A stretch of DNA of 64,000 nucleotides from Diospyros lotus (Eukaryota; Streptophyta; Magnoliopsida; Ericales; Ebenaceae), in NCBI RefSeq assembly GCF_014633365.1, contig NC_068347.1, positions 29,554,116 to 29,618,115 on the forward strand. The letters are read 5' to 3'. This document shows positions 11,920 through 22,563 of the stretch, in pieces (position 1 is the stretch's first letter; every line of letters starts with the position of its first letter). The position numbers and the translations under genes are program-made. The notes under the pieces were generated by a model. That model saw only the letters and a list, made by a program, of their open reading frames with translations, had not been told where the DNA came from and made no database searches.

Positions 11920-12267
11920 TTAATGGCGGCAGCGGGTGATGGCACTGCAGCCGCGGTGGTAGGGGTTGGCCGGAGCTCCCCGCCGGCAATTGTAGTACGA
12001 CGCGCCGCTTCTCCGGCATGGCACAATGTTCCTCCTCAGAGCACCGTAGCTTATGTACCTCCTCACCGCCGCTAACATGCGCCTGTTAATCTCTGAGTCC
12101 ATCTCCATCTCCATCTCCATGTCCACGCATTCCCCCACCGAGCCACCGCACGCCGCCATCTCCGGAGGGGAGTACCACCCCAGCTGGTGGCTGTTTCCGG
12201 CGGACGAGGGTGGCAGCAGCACCAGGAGCAGCGCCCAGAGCTCAAGAAACGCAGTGAGCTTCGCCAT
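11920..12267 (-). CDS. RALF (rapid alkalinization factor) preproprotein
   Basis: A secreted peptide hormone precursor whose mature form binds CrRLK1L receptors such as FERONIA and raises apoplastic pH. It is one exon of 115 residues. A signal peptide spans about 1-23 (LELWALLLVLLPPSSAG) and is followed by a pro-region. The S1P-type cleavage motif RRML is at 62-65, then the mature peptide begins near YISYGALRR (71-79). Four conserved cysteines at 84, 94, 107 and 113 would form the two disulfides; the tail GCSAITRCRH is typical. Oddity: the pro-region holds a Met-Glu run, MEMEMEM, at about 50-56, encoded by ATGGAG hexanucleotide repeats that look slippage-prone. A piece of this pro-region also occurs at about 33250. 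Confidence 0.96.
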   Translation of the reverse strand: MAKLTAFLELWALLLVLLPPSSAGNSHQLGWYSPPEMAACGGSVGECVDMEMEMEMDSEINRRMLAAVRRYISYGALRRNIVPCRRSGASYYNCRRGAPANPYHRGCSAITRCRH

Positions 12268-12666
12268 TTCTGCTTCTCTGAGAAAGGCAGGCGTGGGTAG
12301 GCCTTTGTATATGTTGAAAGGGGTGGTTGGAAATGCCCCTGGGTTGGGATTTATTTACAAGTTTACATACCCTTTTTGGAAATTTGCAAGCGGTATAATT
12401 GTAATCTAAGCAAGGACTAAATTCATGCTTAGATTATTTATAGGGTAAATTATTAAGAAATCACTAAATTTTAATTTGAATATGAAATTTGTGTGGAAAC
12501 TTAAATGATATATACATACCAACAATGGGCAATTGGGTGGGTAAAAATTGGGGACAGAAATTGAGTAACACCATGCTCTACAAGCCGAGAGCTCAAAAAT
12601 TGAAAATAATTCCATAAAACATTTTCCTTTACTTCAACTTCAATATTAGGCATGAACTATGAGTGA

Positions 12667-13546
12667 TAATTTAATACCCGGAGAGTTCAGAGAGATTAGT
12701 ATATATCGAGGATAGTGTAAGAAAGGAAACAATACCAGCTGAATACTTTTTGGACTAAATGTTGACAAAAAATTCTCAAATTAAGCGTGCTTGACCTGGG
12801 ATAATTCAGGGATGGGTGACCCCCCTGAGAAGTTCGCGTAGCCCTATCAGGATAAGTTGTTCCGGTTCTTCTTATCGCTCGAACGGGATGTTACAGATAG
12901 GGTTCACAATGGTTTGATTTGATTTTAATTCCTGTCAAAATTATAAAAAAATTAAACTTAAATTACTAAAACCAAACAATTACCCATTAGTTTTAAAAAT
13001 TAAAAATCATAATCAAATTATTCGATTTTGGTTTAGTTTTGATTTTAATTATGATTTTTTTAGTTTGATCCATAATCTCTTATCAGATTTTATTTTTTTA
13101 AATATTTAATTAATTATTTTTATTAATAGTTATTTGATTGATAAAAAAATAATTTAAAATTAAGTTTTATTTTTATTTGTTAATTACTTTATAAATGTTA
13201 AATATTTTATATATTTGTAATGCATTAGTTAAAATATTCATAAAAAATGCATTAGTTAATATATATATATTATGTGTATATAATATATTAAATAAATATA
13301 TATATTATATATATATATATGTGTATATTTGGTTTGGTTTGGTTCGATTACCCACACATTCGGTTCGATTTTGATTCAGGTTTTATTTTGAATTTAGTGA
13401 AAACCATAATCAAACCATACTCATTGAGACAGTGTTCGATTTTTCTCTAAACCAAACCATTGCCAAGTTAAACGGTTTTTAATCACATTGACCGATTCGA
13501 TTTCGGTTCAGTCCCCCCACAATTTCAATTGCAATTGTCATCCCTA
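12667..13546. mobile_element. Non-autonomous hAT-like element, interrupted at its left end
   Basis: Removing the Cassandra solo LTR and its duplicated site restores a left end TAGGGTTCACAATGG. The right end GCAATTGTCATCCCTA is an inverted match (TAGGGATGACAAT). The 8-bp flanks are ATGAGTGA (12659-12666) and ATAAGTGA (13547-13554), 7 of 8 identical, as expected for a hAT target duplication. The net length is about 650 bp, AT-rich inside, with an (AT)n run near 13259-13320 and a GGTTTGGTTTGGTTCG tract. No transposase. Confidence 0.75.
12670..12895 (+). mobile_element. Cassandra-type TRIM solo LTR with 5S rRNA-like promoter
   Basis: A 226-bp unit running from a degraded TGTAATACCCC-like start to ...GGGATGTTACA. 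It contains a 5S rRNA-like internal promoter at about 12780-12840: TTAAGCGTGCTTG resembles the A-box region and GGATGGGTGACC the C box. The flanking 5-bp sites are GATAA and GATAG. It is the same family and LTR length as the right LTR of the element at 61808-62594, in the opposite orientation. It is not a 5S gene: the 5' third of 5S rRNA is missing. Confidence 0.85.
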
Positions 13547-13554
13547 ATAAGTGA

Positions 13555-14069
13555 TGAACAATAATTAGAGTGATGGAAATAAATTTTCAAAATTAAATTT
13601 ATTATATATATATAATTTTAATAATTGGAAACAAAAAATACAAAAATAATAAATACTTGATTGGTTGACTGTGTTATAAAATTTGTATATATTTAAGTGG
13701 TAATCACTGTATACTTAAGTGGTAATCACAGTCACTAATGCTCAGAAACGATTGGGAGACACCATTTTGGCTTTTTCGAAACATTTCTGGTTTTGAAAAT
13801 TTTAAAAATGTCTTCTATAATTTTAGAAACATTTTGGGCATATTTTGTAATAAGTTCAAAATATTAAAAAATCATTTTGGAGGACTAATACTAGTTAAAG
13901 ATGGAAGAAATTTTGTCTTTAATCAGAACATATATCATCATTTCTCACTTCTCAGTCTCACACCCTAGCCCAAGTTCCTTCCTCTCGCCTCTCAACTCTT
14001 GACTTTCTAATCATTCTTTTATCATTGTTCCCCGTGTTGGTCAATTGCTCAGTGTCCACATGCCCAACT
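13555..14069. other. Intergenic
   Basis: AT-rich. A short direct repeat, TAAGTGGTAATCAC, occurs twice near 13696 and 13718. Nothing else recognised. Confidence 0.4.
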
Positions 14070-14221
14070 GAAGAGGTAAGCTAGTGAGGTATGTGCCTTA
14101 GGCCCTTAATCCCTTCAGTCTAATAAATAATTATTTTAATTCTTTATTTTTTATTAAAAAATTGAAAGCCCTTAAAATAATAATGACCTAAGACCCCAAT
14201 CATTTGAGCCGGTCCTGAGTG
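14070..14221. mobile_element. hAT-like MITE, diverged copy
   Basis: Same family as the complete MITE at 49693-49857. Both share GCTAGTGAGGTA, AATCCCTTCA, and AATAAATAATTATTTTAAT. The right end GAGCCGGTCCTG is intact; the left end is diverged, so no clear target duplication is readable. Confidence 0.6.
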
Positions 14222-14514
14222 CTCGACAGAGTCACCAATTCACAACTCTAATTGCTCAATTGTTGGGTCTTTAATTGCTCGCGATGTCATGAATTTATAA
14301 TTATATTTATTTGAATGTATTATAGAATAAATTTATATTTATTTTTAAATTAAATAATTATTTTTAAATTTTTTAGATTAAAAATTATATTTATAAAAAA
14401 TTCTTATAGTTTTTTAAAATGTTTCTACCTCGTGTTTTTATTTTTTATTTATTTTTTTTGTTTTTATTTTATATAAAAAAATATTTGTTGTTTATGTTAC
14501 TGTGCAAGCTAGCT

Positions 14515-14716
14515 GGTAAGTAGAGCACGTCTCCGGGTCCACGACGCAAAGGACTTCAAATTTGGACTGCCATTCCATGGCCGATGCTTTCAAATCTTGT
14601 CGCCCAAGCAATGCCCACTGCTTGCTGTATATGATACAACGAAGAAGGGGAGGCAACCATCGAATCGGAGGACCATGGCGGCGATGGCGCACCCTTCAAC
14701 GAAGCTGGAGTATTAT
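14515..14716 (+). pseudogene. Truncated copy of the AlaX gene 5' end (promoter plus start of exon 1)
   Basis: About 200 bp match 17047-17252, the upstream region and first codons of the AlaX gene. The copied ATG is at 14675 and reads MAAMAHPSTKLEYY before homology stops abruptly at 14717, where a foldback element begins. Continued translation runs into transposon sequence for 23 more codons to a stop near 14788. The AT-rich flank at about 14280-14480 also matches 15430-15690, so the duplicated block was longer and has since been split by insertions. Confidence 0.85.
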
Positions 14717-15340
14717 TTCCAATTTGACTGGCGATGTCAAAATCGATTTGGATTGAGATTTATTTTATTTAAAGGAGTATTTTTTTAAATTATTTTTTTA
14801 TTAACATAGAATTTTGTGTATATTTATAAATGATATTAGATTTATAAATAAATATTTAATATCATGAAATTAGTTGTAACAATATCACTTTTGTAGTATC
14901 AATATTCGATTAGTGATACTTGTTCTTTTTATATGCAATTTTTTTGGATTTGTTTTTTTAGTTAAATTTTGTATTTATTTGTGTGGTTGATGGTTTGATT
15001 GTTATTTGTTTTCGATTCAGATTCGTAACAAACCCTGTTATGATAAAAACAAAGCACAATCAAATCATTAACCACACAAATGAACACATAATTTAACGTA
15101 AAAAACTTAAATCGAAAAAAATCACGAAAAAAATAACAAAATATCACTAATCAAATATTGGTACTATAAAATTGATACTATTGTAACTAATTACAGGGCG
15201 TTAAACACTTATTTATAGACATACAAATAAAATTCTATTCTAATAAAAAGATTATTAAAGGGATGTTCCTTCAAATGAAATAAATTCTAGTCAAAATCGA
15301 ATTTGACAACATCTTAATCACAGTCAAATTCGAAATCTTA
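14717..15340. mobile_element. Foldback (long inverted repeat) element
   Basis: A large imperfect palindrome centred near 15020. The left arm (about 14717-15005) and right arm (about 15035-15340) match in reverse complement; for example GTGTGGTTGATGGTTTGATTG pairs with the CAATCAAATCATTAACCACAC side. Outer arms match through TCAAATTCG-type sequence. No coding capacity. Target duplication not resolved, so the superfamily is open. Confidence 0.7.
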
Positions 15341-16200
15341 ACCTAAGTCAAGTTAGAAGTCCCGCTTAGTTAAATATAAATTTCGAGTCACAATTATAAT
15401 ATCTTGTTTTTCCTCTTTATGTTTGTTTGAATGAATTGTGGATTTTATGATTATATTTATTTGAATGCATTATGAAATTTATGTTTATATTTGTTTAAAT
15501 GTAATACATTATAAAATTTATATTTATATTTGTTTGAATGAAAGAATTTATGTTTATTTTTAAATTGAATAATTATTTTTATATTAAAAATTATATTTAT
15601 AAAACAATTTCTATATTTTTTAAAATGTTTTATCTCGTGTTTTCATTTCTTACTCGTTTTCCGTTTCCATTTCATATAAAAAATATTTGTCATTGGTAAT
15701 TTACTCACGTTTTTTAAAATGAACAAAATAAGATTGGAATACTTTTCAAACCAAAATATAAATTGATCAAAATAAAATTGAGAAGTATTTCAAAATTTCT
15801 ATCAGACTGTTTATTAATTTTTTTAGAATTCATTGGGAGTTATACTTTTTCTTTTCATATATTTATGAAATGCATATGATAAGCACTGAAATAAGAATTT
15901 TATTACCAAAATATCTCTATTATCAAATTCATTTAAAACTGTTTGTTAATATCAACAACAAATTTATAATTAAAATAGTATTTTATGATTAATGTAAATT
16001 ATCAAAAAAATAAAAATTAAAAATAGTATTTTATTTTCTAAATCAATGTTAAAAAATAAATTCTAAAAAAACTCAAAAACTAGAGATAATTATTGGTGGA
16101 ATTACAATAATTCCGTTGAGATAAATAAAAATTTTTAAAATATATTTTTATATTAAATAATAAAATATAAAATTAAGTAAAATAATTTTAAAAACCGACA
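15341..16200. other. AT-rich spacer
   Basis: Part (15430-15690) is a diverged second copy of 14280-14480. The rest is low-complexity AT-rich DNA with no gene seen. Confidence 0.5.
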
Positions 16201-16815
16201 AAAGGAATATGCAAGGGTCGGTGAAAATAAGGGAGAGATCTACAAGTAGAGTTGTCGTATGATGAAGCTAAGGGAAAAGAAGTAGACTAGCGATCGTGAA
16301 CGGTGAAGCAAAGGGGAAAGGGAGACCAACAATGACCGGATGGTGAGGGTGGCGAGAAAGATCAGTGAGCAAGGGTTGTCGGACGATGAAGCCAATGGGG
16401 AAGAAGTATACCAGTGGTCGGGAAAAAAAGACTAGCAATGGCCAGACGGTGAAAATGGCGAGGAAAATCAGTGAGCAAGGGTTGTCGGACACTGAAGCCA
16501 AGGGGGGGAAATTGACCAGCAGTTATTGGATGGTAAAACGAAAGGGAAAAAGAGACCAATGGTGGTCACATAATAAAGGTGGCGAGGAAGATTGGTGAGC
16601 AAGGGTTGTTGGACGATGAAGCTAATGGAAAAGAAGTATACCAACGATCGTGAGATGATGAAGGGAAAGGGAAAATGAGATCAACGGTGGCTAGACAGTG
16701 AAGGTAATAAGAAAGATTGGTGACCAAAGGTGTTAGACAATGAATCGGAGGGAAAAAGGAGATCAATAGTAGTCAAACGACAAATATGGCAAGGAAGATT
16801 GGTGAGTAAAGGATC
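16200..16815. repeat. Imperfect tandem repeat, unit about 105-128 bp
   Basis: The phrase GTGAGCAAGGGTTGTCGGA and its variants recur near 16365, 16470, 16592, 16719 and 16801. Between them lie recurring GATGAAGCTAATGG, AGTATACCA and GGGAAAAAGAGACCAA blocks. The tract is GA-rich and stands out from AT-rich flanks. Short frames exist on both strands, but none resembles a known protein. Confidence 0.75.
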
Positions 16816-17209
16816 CCTTGAGGAGAAGATAAACACTAGGAAGAGATTTTTATATGAAAGACATATAACTAATTTATGCTTATTTGTAAAAGAATCAAGA
16901 AGTCACATAAATTTTTAAAAAAAAATTATCAAATAAATTTAATAAATATATTAACAAATAAAAAATAAAAATATTTTTTATATCTGACCTTTATCTCACA
17001 TTTTAATTAACAAAGACAGCCCCAAACAATATTCCAACTGCACTGTAGTCTGTAGAGCACCTCTTCTGGTCCACGACGGCGCAGAGGACTTCAAATTTGG
17101 ACTGCCATTCCATGGCTGATGCTTTCAAATCTTGTCGCCCAAGCAATGCCCACTGCTTGCTGTTTATAATACAACGAAGAAGAGGAGGCAGCCATCGAAT
17201 CGGAGGACC

Positions 17210-20200
17210 ATGGCGGCGATGGCGCACCCTTCAACGAAGCTGGAGTATTACCACAGCATGTGGAAGCTTCATTCCAGCTCCACCTTACTCTCCTTCTCCA
17301 AGGTTTGTTTCTTCATGCTCCACGCTAGCTCTTCTCTTGATGGATCCATCGACTTCTACTCTGAATTGACATGGGTGTGCCTTGGTTTCAATTGTTGGTG
17401 AAGGGTGAAGACGGACGGTCGGTGATGGTGCTGGACGCCACTATCTTCCACCCACAAGGCGGCGGTCAGCCCTCCGATACCGGTTTCATCGCCCTTTCCG
17501 CCGATCCGCACCTCAAATTCATCGTCAATGACGTCCGATCGAGGGATGGGATTGTGGGTTTCTTTCTTCTCCTTTCACTGGAACTGTTAAGCCTTTTTTG
17601 TTTCCCCAAAATTGTGAATCTCCTCCACCCGAGCGGGCCAAAGTGGCACGAGGGTTGAAAGTGTCTGTGAAATGTCTCAAGTTCGACTCTATCTCTATGC
17701 CCTTGTAGACCTAGTGGGCGGCCCGCCATGAGGGTATTCCAAGTTTAGGGGGGGAAGGAGCTAATAAAGTTGTCATTAAAACCTAGCGATCCCATGGACG
17801 ACACTTGGGGTGTAACATTAGAAGGTTAGCATGAACTTGGCCCCACTGGAATTGACATAATTGGTAGGGCGAGGGGTTGAGCCTGCGTCTTTTGCAGACA
17901 AGTATTCTTTGGAAACCATACTTGCTCCTTTATACCAAGCAGCAAGCAGAATTGGGAATTTCCATTTTGACATCGGGATTATGGGTTTTAGCTCAAAGTG
18001 CAACCTTGCTTCCTTGTCTTTAGGGTTAATATTTTTGTGTATGACTGAAGAAACTGAAAAACAAATATTAACGAAATTTACAAATTTTATAAAAAAAAAA
18101 ATATTTTTTTAATTTTCTTTATGTTCCCATCCATGTGATCAGAGGATAGAAGATTGTCAAGCTATTTTGTTGGGGACCTACACAAAGACTAACGTATTAC
18201 AATAATAATTCTTGAATTATTTCAATTGAATGGTTTCACTTGTGGAACCAAATGGTCCCTTTTTGTTTCATTAGTCATCATCTGATTCTTGACTCAGAAA
18301 TGGGTTTCTCGATCTTGATCTGTTTGGGGCAGGTTTTTCATTATGGGGTTATTGAGGATTCCAGTGAGGGACTTGAAGCAAAGCTCAAGAGTGGGGTTGA
18401 AGTTGCCCTACATGTTGATGAGTTGCGTCGGAAGCAGAATTCTAGGTATAACAATTTATGGAAATAAACTTTATTTTGAATTATGTAAGGTAATATTATT
18501 AGGACTTGGTTTTTCTAACCATGCTTTAAGACCCCAAGAGTATAAAATGCCTAATGTCATTTAGTTTGTGGCAATAGATTATCTTTTCTTTTAGAAAGAA
18601 ATCATGATTGGCAAGCAATAATTCATGTGGCCGATCTCACCTAGTAGGATTAGGACTTCGTATGTTGTTGCTTTGTTACTTTGGTATATATGCATCCGCT
18701 AACTGTATAAAGCATTTGTTTTGGCATTTTTGTGATATGTTATATCTGTTCTATTAGTTCCATGACTATTTAGGCAAACATCCTTTGGCAATCATGCCAA
18801 AGTTGTAGCAAATACAAATTACATGCCCCTCAGTGCTTCCGAAAATTAGAAAAACAGAATGAAATTGCAGGAAAATAGTGATACCAGTCGGTGGAATACG
18901 TGCTTCACAATGTAAGTCTTATTAAGTGGTACCAGAACTTCCCTTTCTATAAACAAAAACCAGAGCAATAATCTTGGAATTTTGGAAATTCATTTTCCCA
19001 TCCATATCATGGTGTGTATATTCAGCATACTGGTGCTCGCAGCTTAACCAAACGTGAATTTTTGATGACTTATGTTTGTAGGATGCATTTAGTTGTTTCT
19101 GGTCCTGTACTTTGAATCTGTTCTTTTTGCAGGCTGCACTCAGCTGGGCATTTGTTGGACATTTGTACGAGGAATGTGGGATTAGGTTATTTAGAGCCAG
19201 GAAAAGGATACCATTTCCCTGATGGGTACGCTTGAAATTAGTTATGGACTTATGAATTGGAGGAACTATATATACTGCAAACTCTGCTTGTTATGCTTTC
19301 TGTAGCACGTGATCGGTTTTCAGACTTATTGAAATAAATCAATAGATTCACCACACTTGTGGTTTCTATGCATGCTGATATATTTAATTTAAACGACCTT
19401 TGTAGTCTTTGTTTCCCACATATGGCATTCGTGAAATTGTTTTTTGCCAGGCCATATGTTGAATATAAAGGGGCAGTTCCACAGAGTGAAGTGCAAAGCA
19501 AGCGGAAGGAGCTGGAGCTGGAAGCTAATAAGTTAATTTCCAAGGGAGGGAAGGTATATGTTTCATCTCTCTCTCTCTCTCTCTCTAGTTACTTCATGGC
19601 TGTTGAATCATTTGAAACACATTCATAATTCATTCAGGTTTCTGCTGCGGTTTTACCATATGAAGAAGCTTCCGCGCTGTGTGGTGGCTGCCTGCCCGAT
19701 TACATTCCCAAGGTTAAATTTTTGCCAGTCTACTACATCCATTTTCTCTTTGTTGTCCTGGGTTTAATTGATTTAAGTAGATGCCAAATTCATGTTTGGA
19801 AGGTCACTTGGATGGTTTTATCAATTTAACTTGGGGAAATTGGACACACCTTTTAAACCATGCTTGAGGACTTAAAAAGGAGTTAATCTGATTTTTATAT
19901 TCCCGTGTTTTCTGTGCTTTTTTTTTTTTTCTGATTTTTATATTCCCGTGTTTAACTTGGGGTATTGATTTACGCAAATGTTTGGAACTTGGATTTTTTG
20001 ACGGATAGAACATTTATGGATGTACATGCATTTGTACATTACAGATAAGATTATTTATTTTCCTTTTCCTTTTCCTTCCCATTTCTTAATTTTCCACAAA
20101 TCCTAGTACCCAACATAGCATTAGATTCACTGCTAAGCGGGGGTTGCATTTGATGTAAGTGCATTTAGTAACACTCACACTCGCATGCTAGCTGTTTGAT

Positions 20201-20815
20201 AATGTCTAATGAATGGAGAAACATGGGACTCAAGACAACGTATGAATGAATTATATGGTTGTCATCGTAGAGAGCAATTATAGAGAGAGTTGTGCAAGTG
20301 ATAAAAATAAACCAAAGGAACAAAAATTATGAACATTCTAAAGAGATATAATAAGACAAATTCAAGTTTGATCTGATCCTAATCTTAAAATCTAACTTTT
20401 GTTTTGCCTACTTCTCTGATTCACACAGGGGAGCACTCCTCGGATAGTGAAGTTAGGGGACAATCCCGGCTGCCCTTGTGGCGGAACCCATGTTTCTGAC
20501 ATTTCAGAGATCGTAAGCATGAAGGTACTACTGGCAGTATTGATTCTGTTCTTAACTTCCAATTTATGTCTAACATCATGTTCGCTTCAACTGTTTATCT
20601 GCAAGATGCTTTGAATCTGTTCGGTCATTTTCTACTTACTGCATTGCTTTGCATAGAAACCACGTGATTAAAGCTGCTCGTTGTTGTTGTAGTCGTTGTC
20701 GTTGTTATTGTCTGTCTTTCTCTTTTTCAAAGAGGGGTTCTCATTTCCTGTCCAGGTTTCTCAGATACGGATTAAGAAGGGAAGCACAAAAGTCTTTTAC
20801 AACATAGGATCCTAA
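17210..20815 (+). CDS. AlaX-type alanyl-tRNA editing protein (tRNA-SAD domain)
   Basis: A free-standing relative of the AlaRS editing domain; the family hydrolyses mischarged tRNA-Ala such as Ser-tRNA-Ala. Eight exons: 17210-17302, 17404-17553, 18333-18445, 19133-19225, 19451-19553, 19638-19712, 20429-20524 and 20756-20815 (stop TAA), giving 260 residues with all joints GT-AG and in frame. Residues 47-54 are HPQGGGQP, the editing-domain glycine motif. The zinc/catalytic set is complete: HSAGH gives H121 and H125, and CGGTH gives C226 and H230. There is no aminoacylation domain. Two ATGs sit at the start (codons 1 and 4); the first is used here. Intron 2 carries a SINE-like sequence, and the promoter plus exon 1 is partly duplicated at 14515-14716. 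Confidence 0.93.
17625..17870 (+). mobile_element. SINE-like sequence in AlaX intron 2
   Basis: Pol III-like boxes: a GGCCAAAGTGG A-box-like stretch near 17637 and CAAGTTCGACTCT near 17678 as the B box, spaced as in tRNA-derived SINEs. The 3' end and target duplication were not resolved. Confidence 0.4.
18610..18685 (+). repeat. Dispersed repeat fragment (CCGATCTCACCTAGTAGGATT family)
   Basis: Matches the motif seen at 43365-43442 (+) and, in reverse, at 29058-29150, 42847-42965 and 44205-44300. The family ends in a TTG-rich tail, which suggests a LINE/SINE 3' end. Class assignment is inference. Confidence 0.45.
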
Positions 20816-22041
20816 ATCATCTGCAATGTCTCTGGGTTAAAAGGCACCGATTGTGAAGGAAAAACTTTGTCAGGCCTTCTTGTCAGCCATTGCTGTAATT
20901 CTCGCGGCATCCATCTGTTTTTTTTTATTATTATTTATTTAATTTTCTTTTAACCTTTTTAGACTGGTATTGTTAGTCTGCATGGATGATAATCGTGGAA
21001 GAAAGATTATGCAAACTCTATTACTGCTCTTCTAACTAGTTGTTGCACTATCAATATATATGTAATTAACTCTATTGGAGCAAGTATCATGTTATTAGTA
21101 TCTCTTGAGCTATATCTTGAACTATACAATATATCATAAATGATAAAAATATTTCTTGCATCTTACTATCTCGTCTCACCGCGCCTTATCGTCTCACGTC
21201 ATCTCACTATCTTAGATGAGGGGTATTTTAATCATGCATTTTACGGCACCTCATCGTCTTGAATAAAAAATATTTTAAATATTTTAACTACATTATGTAA
21301 CTTAATATATAAGTTACGATGTACCCATTGAGATAATCCCAATTCAGTCAAATCTTACGATTTACAAATTTTTCCATTGTTGTTCTTTTTAATCAATTAG
21401 TTTCGTACCATTCCATCATGCAAATCAACCCTCCTTTTACTAGCGAGGGCTACAATTGTGTTGCGATAGCTCTTAAATTTTGTTTATTTATTTTTTTATT
21501 TTTTAATAAAAAATATCAATTAGACTGTAAATTTATTTTTAATTTAAATAAATAATATTTTTTTATTAATTATGATGATGTTAAAAACTCTTTAGCTTCC
21601 ATTCTTAAGAAATATTACACTTTATAAAATTAATTATCATTAATAGATGATAAATTCAAATCTTATTAACGTAATTAATTTTTATTTTTTAAAGAATGTA
21701 TGTAAGGAGTATTTTAGATAAACACTCTTATTAACAAAGTTTTATAATATTAAAATATGATATTTGTTTAAATAATGGAATGGATATATCTACGTCAAAA
21801 TAGTATAGTTATGTAAGCTTTAATTAAAATTTGTATATAAAATTAATAAGTTTCAAAGTTTGTTATGAACTGATATGTAACATATGTTGGTAGAAAAAAA
21901 AAATTGTCTTTGTTTTTTTATAATTAATCATATTTTAAATCTTTTTTGGTGGCCATTTTTTAACAAATAAATGTGGCTTTTGAATCCATTTATGCTACTT
22001 CTTGATTTTATAAATAATATTTGTATCCTGTAGGGCAACTA
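20816..22041. other. AlaX 3' flank and AT-rich intergenic DNA
   Basis: Probable 3' UTR to about 21060. Then AT-rich sequence, with a TCTCAC/TCATC-rich stretch at about 21170-21260. No gene seen. A tail at about 21670-21720 resembles one at 58680-58730 and may be an old SINE family. Confidence 0.35.
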
Positions 22042-22112
22042 GCGCATCTGGTGTAGTGGTATCATAGTACCCTCCCACGGTACTGACCGGGGTTCGATTC
22101 CCCGGATGCGCA
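22042..22112 (+). tRNA. tRNA-Gly, anticodon CCC
   Basis: 71-nt tRNA. The acceptor stem GCGCATC pairs perfectly with GATGCGC and is followed by an A discriminator. D-loop A box TGGTGTAGTGG; anticodon stem GTACC/GGTAC around CTCCCAC with anticodon CCC; T-arm CCGGGGTTCGATTCCCCGG containing the B box. No intron. A CAA triplet lies just upstream, as usual in plants, and a T-run begins about 12 nt downstream for Pol III termination. Confidence 0.97.
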
Positions 22113-22486
22113 TTGCCGGGCTACTTTTTTAATTTTTTTTTATTTCCATGAAACCATGATTTGTGTACAATCGTGAATTCAAATTTGTGTCAAATCGTGT
22201 CTAGAAATTAATATTTAAAGCCTATTGACGATGTAAATTATTGCTATTACTACCAACCCTTAATCACCCGAGCAGCCCAAAATCTTGTTTTTATTAAATA
22301 TAAATATAAATATAAATATTTACCGTAAACTCACGCCTTCCCCACAAATCTCTCCATTTTGCATGGCCCATAATTTCGAGCCGTTGCAACTACCTCTTCT
22401 ATATTTTCATCCACCATTGCCATTTGCCTCTCTCTCTTGCTGTATTGTATATATACGCACAAACAGACATACATAATTCAATTGCA

Positions 22487-22489
22487 ATC

Positions 22490-22521
<32 letters not shown>

Positions 22522-22522
22522 A
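22487..22522. repeat. (CTAT)n microsatellite in a 5' UTR region
   Basis: About eight CTAT units ending about 42 bp before the ATG of the B12D-like gene. Confidence 0.9.
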
Positions 22523-22563
22523 TAATTGTAATTATCTATATATCTATTCATTTTCCAACATAT

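Noticed and set aside
12780..12840. Possible 5S rRNA gene
   Set aside because: Only the internal promoter part of 5S is present, inside a TRIM LTR with target duplications.
16200..16815. CRISPR-like regularity
   Set aside because: A eukaryotic window; the units are imperfect and contiguous, with no unique spacers between short identical repeats.
17371..17658. Separate 95-residue gene starting at 17371
   Set aside because: It is AlaX exon 2 read with flanking intron; the family alignment requires splicing to exon 1.
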